Shown here in pieces: positions 45,557-54,833 of a stretch of DNA of 64,000 nt. The notes under the pieces are model-generated. The model worked only from the letters and a program-made list of their open reading frames with translations. It searched no databases and was not told where the DNA came from. Each line of letters begins with the position of its first letter. The first letter of the stretch is position 1. The DNA is from Kineococcus gynurae. Lineage in GTDB: Bacteria > Actinomycetota > Actinomycetes > Actinomycetales > Kineococcaceae. The position numbers and the translations under genes are program-made. Location: the NCBI RefSeq assembly GCF_050871315.1, contig NZ_JBJLRE010000008.1. One strand, given 5' to 3'.

Positions 45557-46294
45557 TCAGCCCCAGGTGGTGGGCAGCGGGGACCTCGTGGGGTTCACCC
45601 GGGCCACGATCTCGTCCAGGACCCGACGGACGAACGGTTCCCCCACCCACAGGTGCTTGGCCTTCTCCACCGCGACCAGTTCCAGCTGGGTGAGGGGCGC
45701 GAACCGCTCGCGGGCCTCGTCCGGGCGCAGGAAGTCGTCGAACTCCGGCACCAGCGCGGTGACCGGGACGTCGAGCTGCGCCCAGGCGGCGAGATCGCTC
45801 GGCTGCGACCAGCGCAACGGCGGCGAGAGCAGGATCAGTCTCTCCACCAACGGGTCCCGGCCGTGCACGAGCGCCAGGTCGGTGCCGAAGCTCCAGCCCA
45901 GCAGGCACACGTGCGGCAGCTCGCGGAACTCCGCGAACTCCAGGGCGGCGGCGACGTCGAAGCGCTCGGCGCCGCCCGCGTCGAACTCCCCCTGGCTGGT
46001 GCCACGGGGACTGGTCGTGCCCCGGGTGTTGAACCGGAGCACCGCGAGGTCGGCCAGCGCCGGCAGCCGGTTCGCCGCCTTGCGCAGGACGTGGGAGTCC
46101 ATGAACCCCCCGGCGGTCGGCAACGGGTGCAGGGTGACCAGGGTGGCGACGGGGTCACGGTCCAAGGGCAGGGCCAGTTCGCCCACGAGGGTCAGACCGT
46201 CGGCGGTGTGCAGCTCGACGTCCTCGCGACGGGCCGGCAGCACCGTCGCGGGGCCGATCCGCTCCCCCGCGACCGGCGCGGGTCCGGTGCTCAT
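45557..46294 (-). CDS. Alpha/beta-hydrolase of the dienelactone/OsmC-like (YtfE-type) small hydrolase group
   Basis: A 245-aa cytoplasmic alpha/beta-hydrolase. The nucleophile elbow is GWSFG (133-137, Ser135) and a late His (KAKHLWVGE, about 219) and Asp (VPEFDDF) complete a plausible triad. The oxyanion strand is LVTLHPLPTAGG (52-63). This resembles the small hydrolases annotated as CocE/NonD-like or alpha/beta superfamily proteins; the substrate is unknown, so the name is kept general. The ATG overlaps the stop of the aldolase gene by 4 bp (ATGA), so the two are cotranslated. Confidence 0.82.
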   Translation of the reverse strand: MSTGPAPVAGERIGPATVLPARREDVELHTADGLTLVGELALPLDRDPVATLVTLHPLPTAGGFMDSHVLRKAANRLPALADLAVLRFNTRGTTSPRGTSQGEFDAGGAERFDVAAALEFAEFRELPHVCLLGWSFGTDLALVHGRDPLVERLILLSPPLRWSQPSDLAAWAQLDVPVTALVPEFDDFLRPDEARERFAPLTQLELVAVEKAKHLWVGEPFVRRVLDEIVARVNPTRSPLPTTWG

Positions 46295-47370
46295 GCGCCG
46301 ACCCCCGCCCGGGCCGCCGCCGGCGCCACGAGCGACAGCAGCGCGGTGACGTCCTCGGGGCGCGTGTCCCAGCTGCAGACCCAGCGCACCTCGACCAGCC
46401 CGTCGCCCGCCTCCGGCCGGGTGTCCCAGACGTGGAAGGGCACCTCCGCCGCGGCGCGGTCCGCCACCTCGGGCGGCAGGAGGGCGAACACCGCGTTCGC
46501 CTCGACGGGCCGGGACAGCGCGATGCCCGCGGCGCGGGCCCGGTCGGCGAGCTCGACCGCGCACGCGTTGGCGTGAGCGGCGTTCTCCCACCAGAGGTTC
46601 CCCTCCAGCAGGGCCAGCAGCTGCGCCGAGACGTAGCGGGCCTTGGAGGCCAGCTGCAACGACTGCTTGCGCAGGCGGGCCACCCCGGGGGCGCGACCGG
46701 GGTTCAGCACGACCACGGCCTCGGCCATCAGGGCACCGTTCTTGGTCGCGCCCAGGGAGACCACGTCCACGCCGAGCGCACTGGTCAGCTCACCGAGGCC
46801 AACCTGGTGGAACACGGCGGCGTTGGCCAGCCTCGCCCCGTCCACGTGAACCCGCAGTCCCAGCTCGTGGGCGGTGCGGACGAGTTCGACCGTCTCCTGC
46901 AGCCCGTAGCTGGTGCCCAGCTCGGTGGACTGGGTGAGGGTGAGGGCGCCGGCCGGGGCGGCCATCGGGGAGGAGGCGTCGGCGACCAGCCGTGCGAGGT
47001 CACCGGGGTGGATCCGTCCGTGCTCGCTGGGGGCCGGGAGCAGCTTGATCCCCCCGACGTGCTCGGGGGCCCCGCCCTCGTCGTGCAGGACGTGGGCCAC
47101 GTCGGAGCAGACGACCGACTCCCAGCGCCGGGTGAGGGCCTGCAGGGCGACGACGTTGGCCCCCGTCCCGGTCAGCAGGACGGCGGTCTCGGCGTGCTCC
47201 CCGAAGTGCCCGCGCACCACCTCCTCGAGCCGCCGGGTGTACGGGTCGGCCCCGTAGCCCATGACGTGCCCGGTCGAGGCCTCGCCCAGGGCGGCCAGGA
47301 CGTCGGGGTGGGCTCCGGAGGCGTTGTCACTGGCGAAGCCCCGGACGGCGGGGTCGTGCAGGCGTTCCAC
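46291..47370 (-). CDS. Low-specificity threonine aldolase family protein
   Basis: PLP-dependent fold-type I enzyme (beta-eliminating lyase family) that splits L-threonine or similar hydroxy amino acids to glycine and an aldehyde. The 359-aa protein keeps FASDNASGAHP (12-22), the GTGANVVAL phosphate-binding turn (68-76), HVDGARLANA with the cofactor Asp (175-184) and the PLP lysine Lys210 in SLGATKNG. The start is GTG 47370. It is followed by the hydrolase in an overlapping pair. Substrate stereospecificity cannot be read from the sequence. Confidence 0.9.
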   Translation of the reverse strand: MERLHDPAVRGFASDNASGAHPDVLAALGEASTGHVMGYGADPYTRRLEEVVRGHFGEHAETAVLLTGTGANVVALQALTRRWESVVCSDVAHVLHDEGGAPEHVGGIKLLPAPSEHGRIHPGDLARLVADASSPMAAPAGALTLTQSTELGTSYGLQETVELVRTAHELGLRVHVDGARLANAAVFHQVGLGELTSALGVDVVSLGATKNGALMAEAVVVLNPGRAPGVARLRKQSLQLASKARYVSAQLLALLEGNLWWENAAHANACAVELADRARAAGIALSRPVEANAVFALLPPEVADRAAAEVPFHVWDTRPEAGDGLVEVRWVCSWDTRPEDVTALLSLVAPAAARAGVGA

Positions 47371-47395
47371 GCCCGCTGACGCTACCCCCCGCGCG

Positions 47396-47680
47396 TCAGC
47401 CCCGGCGCCCGCGGTGCTCGAAGCAGGCCCGGTGCCAGTGCCGGCGCTCCGAGACGCCGTCCCCGGCCGAGAAGGTGCCGCGGGAGGGCCAGACGACGAG
47501 GTGCGGGACGCCGGGGGCGATCTCCTGCCGACAGCCGGGGCAGCGGTAGGTCTTGGCCGAGGAGTCCCCGCGCAGGGTCCGTACGATCCAGTCCCCGTCG
47601 GACCCGGAGACGCTGCGGTCGACCCCGCGCCCCGGCACGCCACGGGGTTCGTCGACGCGGCGGCGGTTGGCACGGGGCAC
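47396..47680 (-). CDS. Small zinc-ribbon-like protein
   Basis: A 94-aa protein conserved in actinobacteria near nucS, sometimes annotated as ATP/GTP-binding though no P-loop is visible. It has a CPGC pair (about residues 53-56) and later HWHRAC, together able to bind one zinc, preceded by a basic N-terminus and DWIVRTLRG. Leaderless transcription is indicated: TAAATT lies 7 nt upstream of GTG 47680, which also rejects a longer frame to 47770. Function unknown; zinc or nucleic-acid binding is plausible. Confidence 0.78.
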   Translation of the reverse strand: MPRANRRRVDEPRGVPGRGVDRSVSGSDGDWIVRTLRGDSSAKTYRCPGCRQEIAPGVPHLVVWPSRGTFSAGDGVSERRHWHRACFEHRGRRG

Positions 47681-47687
47681 GGGCAGA

Positions 47688-47693
47688 AATTTA
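47688..47693 (-). promoter_or_regulatory. -10 element of the small zinc-ribbon gene
   Basis: Minus-strand TAAATT, a close match to the consensus, lies 7 nt from the GTG start. Confidence 0.6.
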
Positions 47694-47706
47694 CCGGGCG
47701 GTGCCC

Positions 47707-47765
47707 CGGTGGTGTCCCCTCCACACCACCGAGACCACGCACCCGGTACACAGGGATACCGGGTG
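47707..47765. promoter_or_regulatory. Two tandem inverted repeats in the zinc-ribbon/nucS divergent region
   Basis: First repeat: CGGTGGTGT (47707-47715) with ACACCACCG (47723-47731), 7-nt spacer. Second: CACCCGGTA (47740-47748) with TACCGGGTG (47757-47765), 8-nt spacer. Both are perfect 9-bp arms, lying 15-75 bp upstream of the minus-strand -10. A small CCCCC/GGGGG hairpin follows at 47796-47809. Confidence 0.55.
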
Positions 47766-47877
47766 ATCATGGTTCGGTGTTACACCCGCACCTGACCCCC
47801 TTTCGGGGGACACGGGCCGGAGCGGGCGACGGGCGGGCGACGGGCCGGCGCGGGCGTCGGGTCGCCGGGCCACCCCG

Positions 47878-47883
47878 TAGGCT
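47878..47883 (+). promoter_or_regulatory. -10 element of nucS
   Basis: TAGGCT ends 8 nt before GTG 47892; no ribosome site intervenes, so nucS mRNA is probably leaderless. Confidence 0.5.
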
Positions 47884-47891
47884 CCCCTCCC

Positions 47892-48593
47892 GTGCGTCTC
47901 GTCATCGCCCGCTGCTCCGTCGACTACGCGGGACGGCTCTCCGCCCACCTGGCCCCGGCCACCCGGCTGCTGCTGGTGAAGGCCGACGGCAGCGTGCTGG
48001 TGCACTCCGACGGCGGTTCCTACAAGCCGCTGAACTGGATGTCGCCACCGGCCAAGCTCACGATCACGCCGGGCGGGGTGGACGCACCCACCGACGGCGC
48101 CGCCCCCGTCGAGACCTGGACGGTGCAGAACCTCAAGACCGAGGACCGGTTGGTCGTGACGATCACCGAGATCCTGCACGACTCCGCCCACGAGCTCGGG
48201 GTCGACCCGGGGCTGGTCAAGGACGGCGTCGAGGCGCACCTGCAGGCGTTGCTGGCCGAGCACATCACGACCCTGGGCGAGGGCTACCAGCTGGTCCGAC
48301 GCGAGTACATGACGGCGATCGGTCCGGTCGACATCCTGGCCAAGGACGCCGAGGGCGCCACCGTCGCGATCGAGATCAAACGACGTGGAGAGATCGACGG
48401 GGTCGAGCAGCTGACCCGCTACCTGGAGCTGCTCAACCGCGACCCGCTGATCGCGCCCGTCCGCGGCGTGTTCGCCGCCCAGGAGATCAAGCCGCAGGCG
48501 CGCGTGCTCGCGACCGACCGCGGCATCCGGTGCCTGACCCTGGACTACGACGCCTTGCGCGGCATCGACGACCCGACCGCCCGGCTGTTCTGA
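47892..48593 (+). CDS. nucS: Mismatch-specific endonuclease NucS
   Basis: NucS (EndoMS) cuts both strands at mismatches and replaces MutS/MutL repair in most actinobacteria. In the 233-aa protein the N-terminal dimerisation/DNA-binding half (1-115) is followed by a RecB-like nuclease domain with Asp147 (GPVDILA), Glu161 and Lys163 (AIEIKRR). The C-terminus ends ARLF, resembling the short beta-clamp-binding tails of actinobacterial NucS. The GTG start follows a leaderless-type -10. The last 49 bp overlap the convergent STAS gene. Confidence 0.96.
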   Translation: MRLVIARCSVDYAGRLSAHLAPATRLLLVKADGSVLVHSDGGSYKPLNWMSPPAKLTITPGGVDAPTDGAAPVETWTVQNLKTEDRLVVTITEILHDSAHELGVDPGLVKDGVEAHLQALLAEHITTLGEGYQLVRREYMTAIGPVDILAKDAEGATVAIEIKRRGEIDGVEQLTRYLELLNRDPLIAPVRGVFAAQEIKPQARVLATDRGIRCLTLDYDALRGIDDPTARLF

Positions 48594-49165
48594 GCCCCGC
48601 TGCCGCCCAGCGTCCGGTCGACCACGCTGCGCGCCCGGCGCAACCGCTCGGCCCGCACCGCGGCCTCGGCCGGGCTCGGCGGGCGGACGGCGCCGTCGAC
48701 CGTCCCGGCCTCCTCCGGACGCGTCTCGGCCAGGGTGAGGACGCGGTGCAGCTTGGTGACCCGCAGCAGGCGCAGGGTGGGCAGCGTGACGCCGGCCAGG
48801 ACGAGCCGACGGCCCCGGCGCTGCGCGCGGCGGTGGGCCCCCACCAGGACCCCGAGCCCGGTGGCGTCGCCGATCACGACGTCGCCGAGCTCCACCACCA
48901 GGTCGCCCTGGCCGTCGTCGACGGCGTGGTGCAGCGCGGCACGGACGTCGGGCACCGAGTGCACGTCGAGGTGCCCGCTGATCCGGACCCGCTGCCCGCG
49001 AACCGTCTCCTCGGCGCCGGCCAGCCGCGGGTCGAGCACGCGGGCCGCCCGCCGGGCGGCCACGTCCTCCGCGGCCGACGGGCGCGCCGGACGGATCCGG
49101 GACCCGTCCTCGGACGGTCTCACCGGGGCACCCGTGATCACGGGCGCGGCATTGCTCACGGCCAT
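48545..49165 (-). CDS. STAS-domain protein (anti-sigma factor antagonist-like)
   Basis: A 206-aa protein: a disordered N-terminal region (1-60), a STAS domain (about 62-150; ISGHLDVHSVPDVRAALHH, VIGDATGLGVLVGAHRRA) and a basic C-terminal tail. In SpoIIAA-type proteins the DxSGLG serine is the phosphorylation site; here the matching residue is Thr in DATGLG. It probably acts in a partner-switching pathway controlling a sigma factor, though no anti-sigma kinase is nearby. GGGGGAGGAACAG before the ATG is a strong ribosome site. The tail overlaps the nucS 3' end by 49 bp. Confidence 0.85.
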   Translation of the reverse strand: MAVSNAAPVITGAPVRPSEDGSRIRPARPSAAEDVAARRAARVLDPRLAGAEETVRGQRVRISGHLDVHSVPDVRAALHHAVDDGQGDLVVELGDVVIGDATGLGVLVGAHRRAQRRGRRLVLAGVTLPTLRLLRVTKLHRVLTLAETRPEEAGTVDGAVRPPSPAEAAVRAERLRRARSVVDRTLGGSGAQNSRAVGSSMPRKAS

Positions 49166-49396
49166 CTGTTCCTCCCCCGAGGACGCCGGTCGGTACACCG
49201 CTCTGACGCAGGACACCTCGCTCCGGTTGCATCGGAGAACGACATCGACGTCGTGCCCACCGCTCCGGCTCGTGAGTCCCAGCAGCCACACTGTGCCACC
49301 GATGCTCAGCGCAGGGTTGCCGAACACGGGTTGTGATGAAACCGTCACCATTCGCCCGGGGTCGGCGGTTCCCGGGCGGGGGTCCACACTGGAGGG

Positions 49397-49732
49397 GTGA
49401 CCTTCGGCGGCGGGTACTACTACGCGGTCGGACCCGTGATGGCGTTCGTCTTCGTCGGGGTCCTGGTGCTGCTCCTGCGCTGGACCTTCAGCCACGGCCG
49501 CTCCCTCGTCGAGCGACGGCCGAAGAGCGGCAGCAGCGAGGAGTACGGCCTGCTGGAGGTCGTGGCCGAGCCCGCGACCTTCATCGAGGCCGAGGTGCTG
49601 CGCCGCGTGCTGGTCGACGCGGGGATCCGGGCGACGCTCGCCCCGACCACGGAGGGGCCCCGACTCATGGTCTTCCCCGAGGAGGCCTCGATCGCCCGGA
49701 CCGTGCTCGCGGACCACCGCCGCCGCGGTTGA
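49397..49732 (+). CDS. Small membrane protein with a DUF2007-like domain
   Basis: A 111-aa protein with one N-terminal membrane helix (about 10-30), a basic linker and a small soluble domain (about 50-107) of the DUF2007/putative signal-transducing type (EAEVLRRVLVDAGIRATL...MVFPEEASIARTVL), similar to PII-like ferredoxin folds. Function unknown. The GTG start is preceded by GGAGGG almost in contact, so initiation may be leaderless or weak. The preceding 230 bp (49166-49396) hold no other gene. Confidence 0.72.
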   Translation: MTFGGGYYYAVGPVMAFVFVGVLVLLLRWTFSHGRSLVERRPKSGSSEEYGLLEVVAEPATFIEAEVLRRVLVDAGIRATLAPTTEGPRLMVFPEEASIARTVLADHRRRG

Positions 49733-49750
49733 GGCGCGACCGCAAGGCCG

Positions 49751-49768
49751 GCCGGGAGGACCCCCGGC
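49751..49768. terminator. Hairpin between convergent DUF2007-like and DUF2550 genes
   Basis: GCCGGG (49751-49756) pairs with CCCGGC (49763-49768) around a 6-nt loop, in the 39-bp gap between the two stops. A likely shared terminator for the ATP synthase operon tail and the small gene. Confidence 0.5.
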
Positions 49769-49771
49769 GGG

Positions 49772-50209
49772 TCAGCTGAGGCCCGGACCCTGTCCGGGCG
49801 GGGAGGACTCCAGCCACGAGGCGAAACCGGTGTACTCGTCCTGGGTCATCCCCAGCGCCAGGATCTGTCCCTCGTAGGCGCACTCGACGACGAGGGCCCC
49901 CGGCTGGACGGCCATCGCCTCGGTCGCGTCGGGGACCCGACGGTCCAGGACGAGGATCGCCCCCCGCGACAAGGTCTGCGAGGGGCGGGGCGAGAAGGAG
50001 AAGACGCGGTACCAGTCCAACCGGTCGGACTCGTACCGCGCCACCCCGAGGGCCCAACGACGGGCCTGCCCGGGGCGGCGCAGCGAGCAGTCGAACGTTC
50101 CGTACCGGTCGGTCAACCGGCGTCGGCGCAGGACCACGACGACCAGGCTGAGCAGGAGCAGCAGGGCGACACCGCCGGCGACCTCCAGGGAGACCAGCAG
50201 TTCTCGCAC
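49772..50209 (-). CDS. DUF2550 family membrane-anchored protein
   Basis: A 145-aa protein with one N-terminal helix (about 10-28) and a soluble beta-rich domain (RYGTFDCSLRRPG, LGVARYESDRLDWYRVFSF), the DUF2550 family found directly after atpC across actinobacteria. Function unknown; conserved linkage suggests a connection with the ATP synthase or the membrane. GAGGAGG before GTG 50209 is a strong ribosome site. It lies 49 bp after atpC and is probably the last gene of that operon. Confidence 0.88.
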   Translation of the reverse strand: MRELLVSLEVAGGVALLLLLSLVVVVLRRRRLTDRYGTFDCSLRRPGQARRWALGVARYESDRLDWYRVFSFSPRPSQTLSRGAILVLDRRVPDATEAMAVQPGALVVECAYEGQILALGMTQDEYTGFASWLESSPPGQGPGLS

Positions 50210-50258
50210 CTCGGCGCCTCCTCGACCCCGGTCCGACGTTCTCCGACGCTAGCCGGGC

Positions 50259-50543
50259 TCAGGAGTGCGGACGCGCCTCGGCGGCCGCACCCACCTCGAC
50301 CGACTCGGCCACGATCGTGACCTTGTCGGAGTCCACCGAGAAGAACCCGCCGTCGACCTGGGCGGTCACCCCGTCGGAACCGGCTCCGACGATCTTGACC
50401 TCACCGCTCTGGAGCACGGCCAGCAGGGGTTCGTGACCGGGCAGGATGCCGATCTCGCCGTCCGCCGTCCGGGCCCGGACCATCGAGGCCTCGCCGGACC
50501 AGACCTGACGGTCGGCGGCGACGAGTTCGACCTGCAAAGCCAC
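50259..50543 (-). CDS. atpC: ATP synthase epsilon subunit, short form
   Basis: Part of the central stalk of F1. The 94-aa chain has only the N-terminal beta-sandwich (VELVAADRQVWSGEA, DGEIGILPGHEPL, GGFFSV); the C-terminal helical hairpin that inhibits ATP hydrolysis in E. coli and related enzymes (total 130-140 aa) is missing. Mycobacterial epsilon is about 121 aa. Hydrolysis control therefore must come from elsewhere. It is the final atp gene, 42 bp after atpD. Confidence 0.95.
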   Translation of the reverse strand: MALQVELVAADRQVWSGEASMVRARTADGEIGILPGHEPLLAVLQSGEVKIVGAGSDGVTAQVDGGFFSVDSDKVTIVAESVEVGAAAEARPHS

Positions 50544-50585
50544 GTGAATCTCCTGTCGTTACGGGATCGGAGGGGACGGACGGCC

Positions 50586-52052
<1,467 letters not shown>

Positions 52053-52113
52053 GAACGGCTCCCTAGCTTCCTGAGTGGTCGTGCGGCGTCTGTGCTGCTG
52101 GTGTTCGGGTGGA

Positions 52114-53019
52114 TCAGGACCGAGAACCGGAGGAGGCGAGCGCGTCCGCGCCGCCCACGATCTCGCTGATCTCCTGGGTGATCTCCGCCTGGCGGGCGTT
52201 GTTGGCGAGCCGGGTCAGCTTCTTGACCAGCTCGTCGGCGTTGTCGGTGGCCGACTTCATCGCCCGCTGCCGGGCCGCGAGCTCGGAGGCCGCGGCCTGC
52301 TGGAGGCAGTTGAAGATCCGGCTGTTGACGTACTTGGGCAGCAGCGCGTCGAGCACCGCGTCGGCGCTCGGTTCGAACTCGTAGAGCGGGGTGAGCTCGC
52401 CGTCGTTCGGCCCCTGGCCCTCGACGACCTCCAGCGGCAGCAGCCGGATGACCCGGGCCTCCTGGGTGACCATCGAGACGAAGTGCGTGTAGACGACGTG
52501 GATCTCGTCGATCCCGCCCTGCTCGTACTCCTTGCCGAAGTCGGCCACGAGCCGCTCGCCGATCGCCTTGGCGTCGGAGAAGGCGGGCTTGTCGGTGAAG
52601 CCCACCCACTCCTCGACCACGGGACGACGACGGAAGCGGTAGAACGCGCTGGCCTTGCGGCCCACCAGGTACGGCGCGATCTCCTTGCCCTGCTCGCGCA
52701 GGGCCGCCGTCACGCGCTCCCCCTCCCGCAGGATGGAGGAGGAGTAGGAGCCGGCCAGCCCGCGGTCGGAGCTGCACACCAGCACCGCCGCGCGCCGGAC
52801 CTCGGGCTTCTCGGTGATGAGCGGGTGGTCCAGCGAACTGTTCGCCGCCGCCGCGCTCACCGCCCGGGTCAGGGCCCGGGCGTACGGGGTCGACGCCCGC
52901 ACCGCGGCCTGCGCCTTGACGATGCGCGAGGCCGCGATGAGCTCCATCGCCCGGGTGATCTTCTTGGTCGCCTGGACCGAGCGGATCTGCCGCCGGTAGG
53001 CCCTCAGCTGGCCTGCCAT
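52114..53019 (-). CDS. atpG: ATP synthase gamma subunit
   Basis: Rotating central-stalk subunit that couples the c-ring to the catalytic sites. In the 301-aa protein the N-terminal helix (QLRAYRRQIRSVQATKKITRAMELIAASR) and the C-terminal helix (RQRAMKSATDNADELVKKLTRLANNARQAEITQEI) that form the coiled coil are present, with the Rossmann-like middle (VLVCSSDRGLAGSYSS). The ATG at 53019 is preceded by a GGAAGAGG-type ribosome site. Normal length for actinobacteria. Confidence 0.97.
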   Translation of the reverse strand: MAGQLRAYRRQIRSVQATKKITRAMELIAASRIVKAQAAVRASTPYARALTRAVSAAAANSSLDHPLITEKPEVRRAAVLVCSSDRGLAGSYSSSILREGERVTAALREQGKEIAPYLVGRKASAFYRFRRRPVVEEWVGFTDKPAFSDAKAIGERLVADFGKEYEQGGIDEIHVVYTHFVSMVTQEARVIRLLPLEVVEGQGPNDGELTPLYEFEPSADAVLDALLPKYVNSRIFNCLQQAAASELAARQRAMKSATDNADELVKKLTRLANNARQAEITQEISEIVGGADALASSGSRS

Positions 53020-53080
53020 GTCCTGTTCCTCTTCCCTGCCGCTCGGTCGCTCACGTGTCCTGGACGATCCCCGCCCGCGC

Positions 53081-54712
53081 TCAGCGCTTGCGGGTGGTGA
53101 TCTGCTCCTGGGAGACGTCGTCCTCGTCGGTCTTGCCGTGGTCGGCGTCGGCCGGGACCTCGTCCTCGGAGGAGCCGAACTGCGGCTTGAAGGCGTCGAT
53201 GGCCTTCTGCAGCTCGTCCTTGGCCCCGTCGGAGAACTGCTTGCTCTCCCGGATCCCGTTCATCAGGTCGGCGTGCTCGCGCTTGAGGTAGTCGAGGAAC
53301 TCGCGCTCGAAGCGGGAGATGTCACCGACGGCCACGGAGTCGAGCTGACCGGTGGTGCCGGCCCAGATCGAGACGACCTGCTCGTCCAGCGAGAACGGCG
53401 TGTACTGCGGCTGCTTGAGCAGCTCGACCAGACGCGCACCACGAGCGAGCTGGTTGCGCGAGGCCTGGTCGAGGTCGGAGGCGAACATCGCGAACGCCTC
53501 CATCGACCGGTACTGCGCCAGCGTCAGCTTCAGCGTCCCGGAGATGCCCTTGATCGCCTTGGTCTGCGCGGCACCGCCGACGCGGGACACCGAGATACCG
53601 ACGTCGATCGCGGGGCGCTGGTTGGCGTTGAACAGGTCCGACTGCAGGAAGATCTGGCCGTCGGTGATCGAGATGACGTTGGTCGGGATGTACGCCGAGA
53701 CGTCGTTGCCCTTGGTCTCGATGAACGGCAGACCCGTCATCGACCCGGCGCCGAGCTCGTCGGACAGCTTCGCGCAACGCTCCAGCAGACGGGAGTGCAG
53801 GTAGAAGACGTCACCGGGGTAGGCCTCGCGGCCTGGCGGACGACGCAGCAGCAGCGACACGGCGCGGTAGGCCTCGGCCTGCTTGGACAGGTCGTCGAAG
53901 ATGATCAGGACGTGCTTGCCGGCGTACATCCAGTGCTGGCCGATGGCCGAGCCGGTGTAGGGGGCGAGGTACTTGAAGCCGGCCGGGTCGGAGGCGGGAG
54001 CCGCGACGATGGTCGTGTACTCCATGGCACCGGCCTCCTCCAGCGACCGCTTCACGGCGGCGATGGTGGAGCCCTTCTGACCGATCGCGACGTAGATGCA
54101 GCGGACCTGCTGCTTCGGGTCGCCGCTCTTCCAGTTCTCGCGCTGGTTGAGGATGGTGTCGATCGCGATGGCGGTCTTGCCGGTCTGACGGTCGCCGATG
54201 ATGAGCTGACGCTGACCGCGCCCGATCGGGATCATCGCGTCGATGGCCTTGATGCCGGTCTGCAGCGGCTCGCGGACCTCCTGGCGCTGCACGACCGTGG
54301 GGGCCTGCAGCTCCAGGGCGCGGCGGGTCTCCGCCTCGATGTCGCCGAGGCCGTCGATCGGCTGGCCCAGCGGGTCGACCACGCGACCGAGGAAGCCGTC
54401 GCCGACGGGGACGGAGAGGACCTCGCCCGTGCGGTGGACCTCCTGGCCCTCCTCGATGCCGCCGTACTCACCGAGGACGACGACGCCGATCTCGCGGACG
54501 TCGAGGTTCTGGGCCAGGCCCAGGGTGCCGTCGGCGAAGCGCAGCAGCTCGTTCGCCATGACCGAGGGCAGGCCCTCGACGCGCGCGATGCCGTCGCCGG
54601 CCTCGGTCACGCGCCCGACCTCTTCGCGCGCCGCGTTGCCCGGGTCGTACGACGCCACGAAGGCGTCGAGCGCGTCCCGGATCTCCTCCGGGCGGATGGT
54701 CAGCTCGGCCAT
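53081..54712 (-). CDS. atpA: ATP synthase alpha subunit
   Basis: Non-catalytic nucleotide-binding subunit of F1. The 543-aa protein has Walker A GDRQTGKT (173-180) and the conserved visiting-arginine region near its C-terminal half (SVSRVGGAAQTKAIK). The start MAELTIRPEEI at 54712 is chosen over the longer in-frame extension because it aligns with other alpha subunits. The C-terminus carries an acidic extension (about 515-543, Asp/Glu/Lys-rich), similar to the extended alpha tail of mycobacteria that restrains ATP hydrolysis. Confidence 0.97.
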   Translation of the reverse strand: MAELTIRPEEIRDALDAFVASYDPGNAAREEVGRVTEAGDGIARVEGLPSVMANELLRFADGTLGLAQNLDVREIGVVVLGEYGGIEEGQEVHRTGEVLSVPVGDGFLGRVVDPLGQPIDGLGDIEAETRRALELQAPTVVQRQEVREPLQTGIKAIDAMIPIGRGQRQLIIGDRQTGKTAIAIDTILNQRENWKSGDPKQQVRCIYVAIGQKGSTIAAVKRSLEEAGAMEYTTIVAAPASDPAGFKYLAPYTGSAIGQHWMYAGKHVLIIFDDLSKQAEAYRAVSLLLRRPPGREAYPGDVFYLHSRLLERCAKLSDELGAGSMTGLPFIETKGNDVSAYIPTNVISITDGQIFLQSDLFNANQRPAIDVGISVSRVGGAAQTKAIKGISGTLKLTLAQYRSMEAFAMFASDLDQASRNQLARGARLVELLKQPQYTPFSLDEQVVSIWAGTTGQLDSVAVGDISRFEREFLDYLKREHADLMNGIRESKQFSDGAKDELQKAIDAFKPQFGSSEDEVPADADHGKTDEDDVSQEQITTRKR

Positions 54713-54833
54713 GGGGTGCCCCTGCTCTCCTTCATCGGTCTTGCTCTCGAGGGTGCTGCTCACTGCTGTACTCACTGCGTGTCGGCCCAGTCTCCCCCAC
54801 GGTCTGCGGGGGCGGGCCGGGTCGGGGGCCTGC

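Noticed and set aside
54790..54815. Internal terminator between atpH and atpA
   Set aside because: Only a CCCCC/GGGGG pairing with mismatches; not stable enough to separate genes of one complex.
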